From assembly GCA_934589065.1 (NCBI GenBank), contig CAKTNN010000032.1, forward strand, positions 1-25,037: 25,037 nucleotides of DNA. Reading direction: 5' to 3'. The notes under the pieces were generated by a model. The model had not been told where the DNA came from. It searched no databases and worked only from the letters and a program-made list of their open reading frames with translations. The position numbers were made by a program, and so were the translations under genes. Below, piece after piece: positions 23,761 through 25,037 of the stretch. Position 1 is the first letter of the stretch. Every line of letters starts with the position of its first letter. The stretch is from an uncultured Oscillospiraceae bacterium (GTDB lineage Bacteria > Bacillota > Clostridia > Oscillospirales > Oscillospiraceae).

Positions 23761-24609
23761 ATGGCTGGCGTTTCCACTAAGGAGATCAAAAACCGCATCC
23801 GCAGCATGGAGAGCACCAAGCAGATCACCAAAGCCATGGAAATGGTTGCCGCCTCCAAGCTACGCCGTGCGCAGGCCCAGGTACAGAATTCCCGGCCCTA
23901 TTTTGAAATCCTTCACTCCACCATTGAAGATATTATCCACACCAACCGCGATTTTTCCTCCCCCTTCTTTGCGCAGCGGGAGAATGGCAAGCTTGTTTTC
24001 ATCGTCATTGCCGGTGACCGCGGGCTTGCCGGAGGCTACAACAGCAATATCCTGAAAATGGTACAATCCAAGCTTTTCCAGTATCCCGATGCCGTGGTGC
24101 TGCCCATTGGCAAACGGGCTCTGGACTATTTTGTGAGCCATAAAATCCCCGTTCTCACCGAGACCTATGCCGAAGCTGCCGGCGTGTCAATCGGAGATTG
24201 CTTCTCCATTGCCAAGCAGCTAAGCAAGGGCTTTCTGTCCGGCGAATACTCCGGGATTCAGATTGCTTACACCAATTTTGTATCTATGCTTTCCCAGACT
24301 CCTGCAACCATGCAGCTGCTGCCCCTGAACTGCAGTGAAGAGCTGCGCCGCATGGGCCAGGCAAGCGGCATCAAGTACGAGCCCTCCAGCGAAGAGGTTT
24401 TTGCCTCCATCGTTCCGGAGTATCTGGGCGGCATTCTTTATGGTACCCTTTGCGAAAGCCGTGCCTCCGAGCAGGCTGCCCGACGTTCCGCAATGGACTC
24501 TGCAACGCAGAACGCCGAGGATATGATTGCGGATCTGAGCCTCAAGTTCAACCGGGCCCGCCAGGCATCCATTACCCAGGAGATCACGGAAATCGTTGCC
24601 GGTTCCTGA
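23761..24609 (+). CDS. atpG: ATP synthase F1 subunit gamma
   Basis: Gamma is the central shaft that couples c-ring rotation to catalysis. The 282-residue protein has the conserved N-terminal helix (IKNRIRSMESTKQITKAMEM), the central DRGLAGGYNSNI segment and the C-terminal helix with the family's final RARQASITQEITEIV. The start follows AAAGGAGG, 14 bases after atpA. Confidence 0.97.
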   Translation: MAGVSTKEIKNRIRSMESTKQITKAMEMVAASKLRRAQAQVQNSRPYFEILHSTIEDIIHTNRDFSSPFFAQRENGKLVFIVIAGDRGLAGGYNSNILKMVQSKLFQYPDAVVLPIGKRALDYFVSHKIPVLTETYAEAAGVSIGDCFSIAKQLSKGFLSGEYSGIQIAYTNFVSMLSQTPATMQLLPLNCSEELRRMGQASGIKYEPSSEEVFASIVPEYLGGILYGTLCESRASEQAARRSAMDSATQNAEDMIADLSLKFNRARQASITQEITEIVAGS

Positions 24610-24646
24610 TCCCCGCCTAAACTTTCCACACAAGGAGTTGAAATCC

Positions 24647-25037
24647 ATGGCAAAAAACAAAGGAACTGTGGTCCAGGTTATGGGCCCTGTTCTGGATATT
24701 CGCTTCGAGGAAGATCAGCTGCCCAGTCTGCTGAACGCCATCGAAGTACCCAATGGAGACAAGACCATTATTGCGGAGGTTGCCCAGCATATTGGAGACA
24801 ACGTTGTCCGCTGTATCGCCATGTCCTCCACGGACGGTCTGCAGCGCGGCACAGAAGTAACCGATACCGGCGCTCCCATCTCCGTCCCCGTGGGTGATGA
24901 ATGCCTGGGCCGTGTATTTAACCTTTTGGGTCAGCCCATCGACAATAAGCCCGATGTAGCAACCCAGGAGCGCTGGCCCATCCACCGCCCTGCCCCCTCC
25001 TACGAGGAGCAGCAGCCCGCTACCGAGATTCTGGAAA
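24647..25037 (+). CDS. atpD: ATP synthase F1 subunit beta, cut by window end
   Basis: Beta is the catalytic subunit that makes or hydrolyses ATP. About 130 codons are visible. They cover the N-terminal beta-barrel (KGTVVQVMGPVLDIRF), the GLQRGTEV segment and the start of the nucleotide domain (RPAPSYEEQ); the window ends before the P-loop. The ATG follows AAGGAG by nine bases. atpC is expected beyond the window. Confidence 0.97.
   Translation, partial: MAKNKGTVVQVMGPVLDIRFEEDQLPSLLNAIEVPNGDKTIIAEVAQHIGDNVVRCIAMSSTDGLQRGTEVTDTGAPISVPVGDECLGRVFNLLGQPIDNKPDVATQERWPIHRPAPSYEEQQPATEILE

Overview
The window looks like a chromosomal segment of an anaerobic Clostridia bacterium, probably of the Oscillospiraceae/Ruminococcaceae type. 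The reasons are Firmicutes-style strong Shine-Dalgarno sites and promoters, frequent TTG starts, a HydABC-type [FeFe] hydrogenase, RNase J, RecD2 and an F-type ATP synthase operon led by atpZ/atpI-like genes. No phage, insertion sequence or CRISPR array was seen. Most genes are core functions; the unusual material lies in the intergenic DNA and in a few domain architectures.

Layout. 1-66 (-) is the 5' part of a tRNA-Ser(GCT) cut by the window edge, with its promoter. 272-688 (-) is a GtrA-family membrane protein. 815-1065 holds a promoter followed by a strongly structured, unassigned RNA closed by a 12-bp stem. It leads into rnjA (RNase J, 1087-2742) and a tRNA-dihydrouridine synthase (2817-3761), separated by a terminator. 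3802-7871 (-) is hydC-hydB-hydA, encoding an NAD-linked trimeric [FeFe] hydrogenase, with a good promoter at 7903-7931. 8170-10083 (+) is a monocistronic lipoprotein that joins a parvulin-type isomerase, a C39-like cysteine peptidase and a four-cysteine tail. 10131-14607 (-) is a three-gene operon: ABC ATPase, FtsX-type permease and secreted coiled-coil protein. All its junctions overlap, and an operator-like dyad sits on the -35 box. 14842-18833 (-) is recD2-comF-mreB. 19108-25037 (+) is the ATP synthase operon atpZ-I-B-E-F-H-A-G-D, with atpD cut by the window end.

How the genes work together. The hydrogenase would let the cell dispose of fermentation electrons as H2, using NADH and reduced ferredoxin. 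The ATP synthase couples ATP hydrolysis or synthesis to an ion gradient. Its c subunit carries two carboxylates (E34, E67) in the arrangement known from Na+-coupled rotors, so sodium coupling is predicted. Subunit a carries an apparent extra pair of hydrophobic segments.

Best candidates for something undescribed: the structured RNA before rnjA; the parvulin/C39 lipoprotein and the 11-bp inverted repeat flanking its promoter; the enlarged subunit a paired with a two-carboxylate c subunit; and a shared TTAGC-N5-CTAAC motif in two regulatory regions. All functional calls come from reading the sequence; no database search was run.
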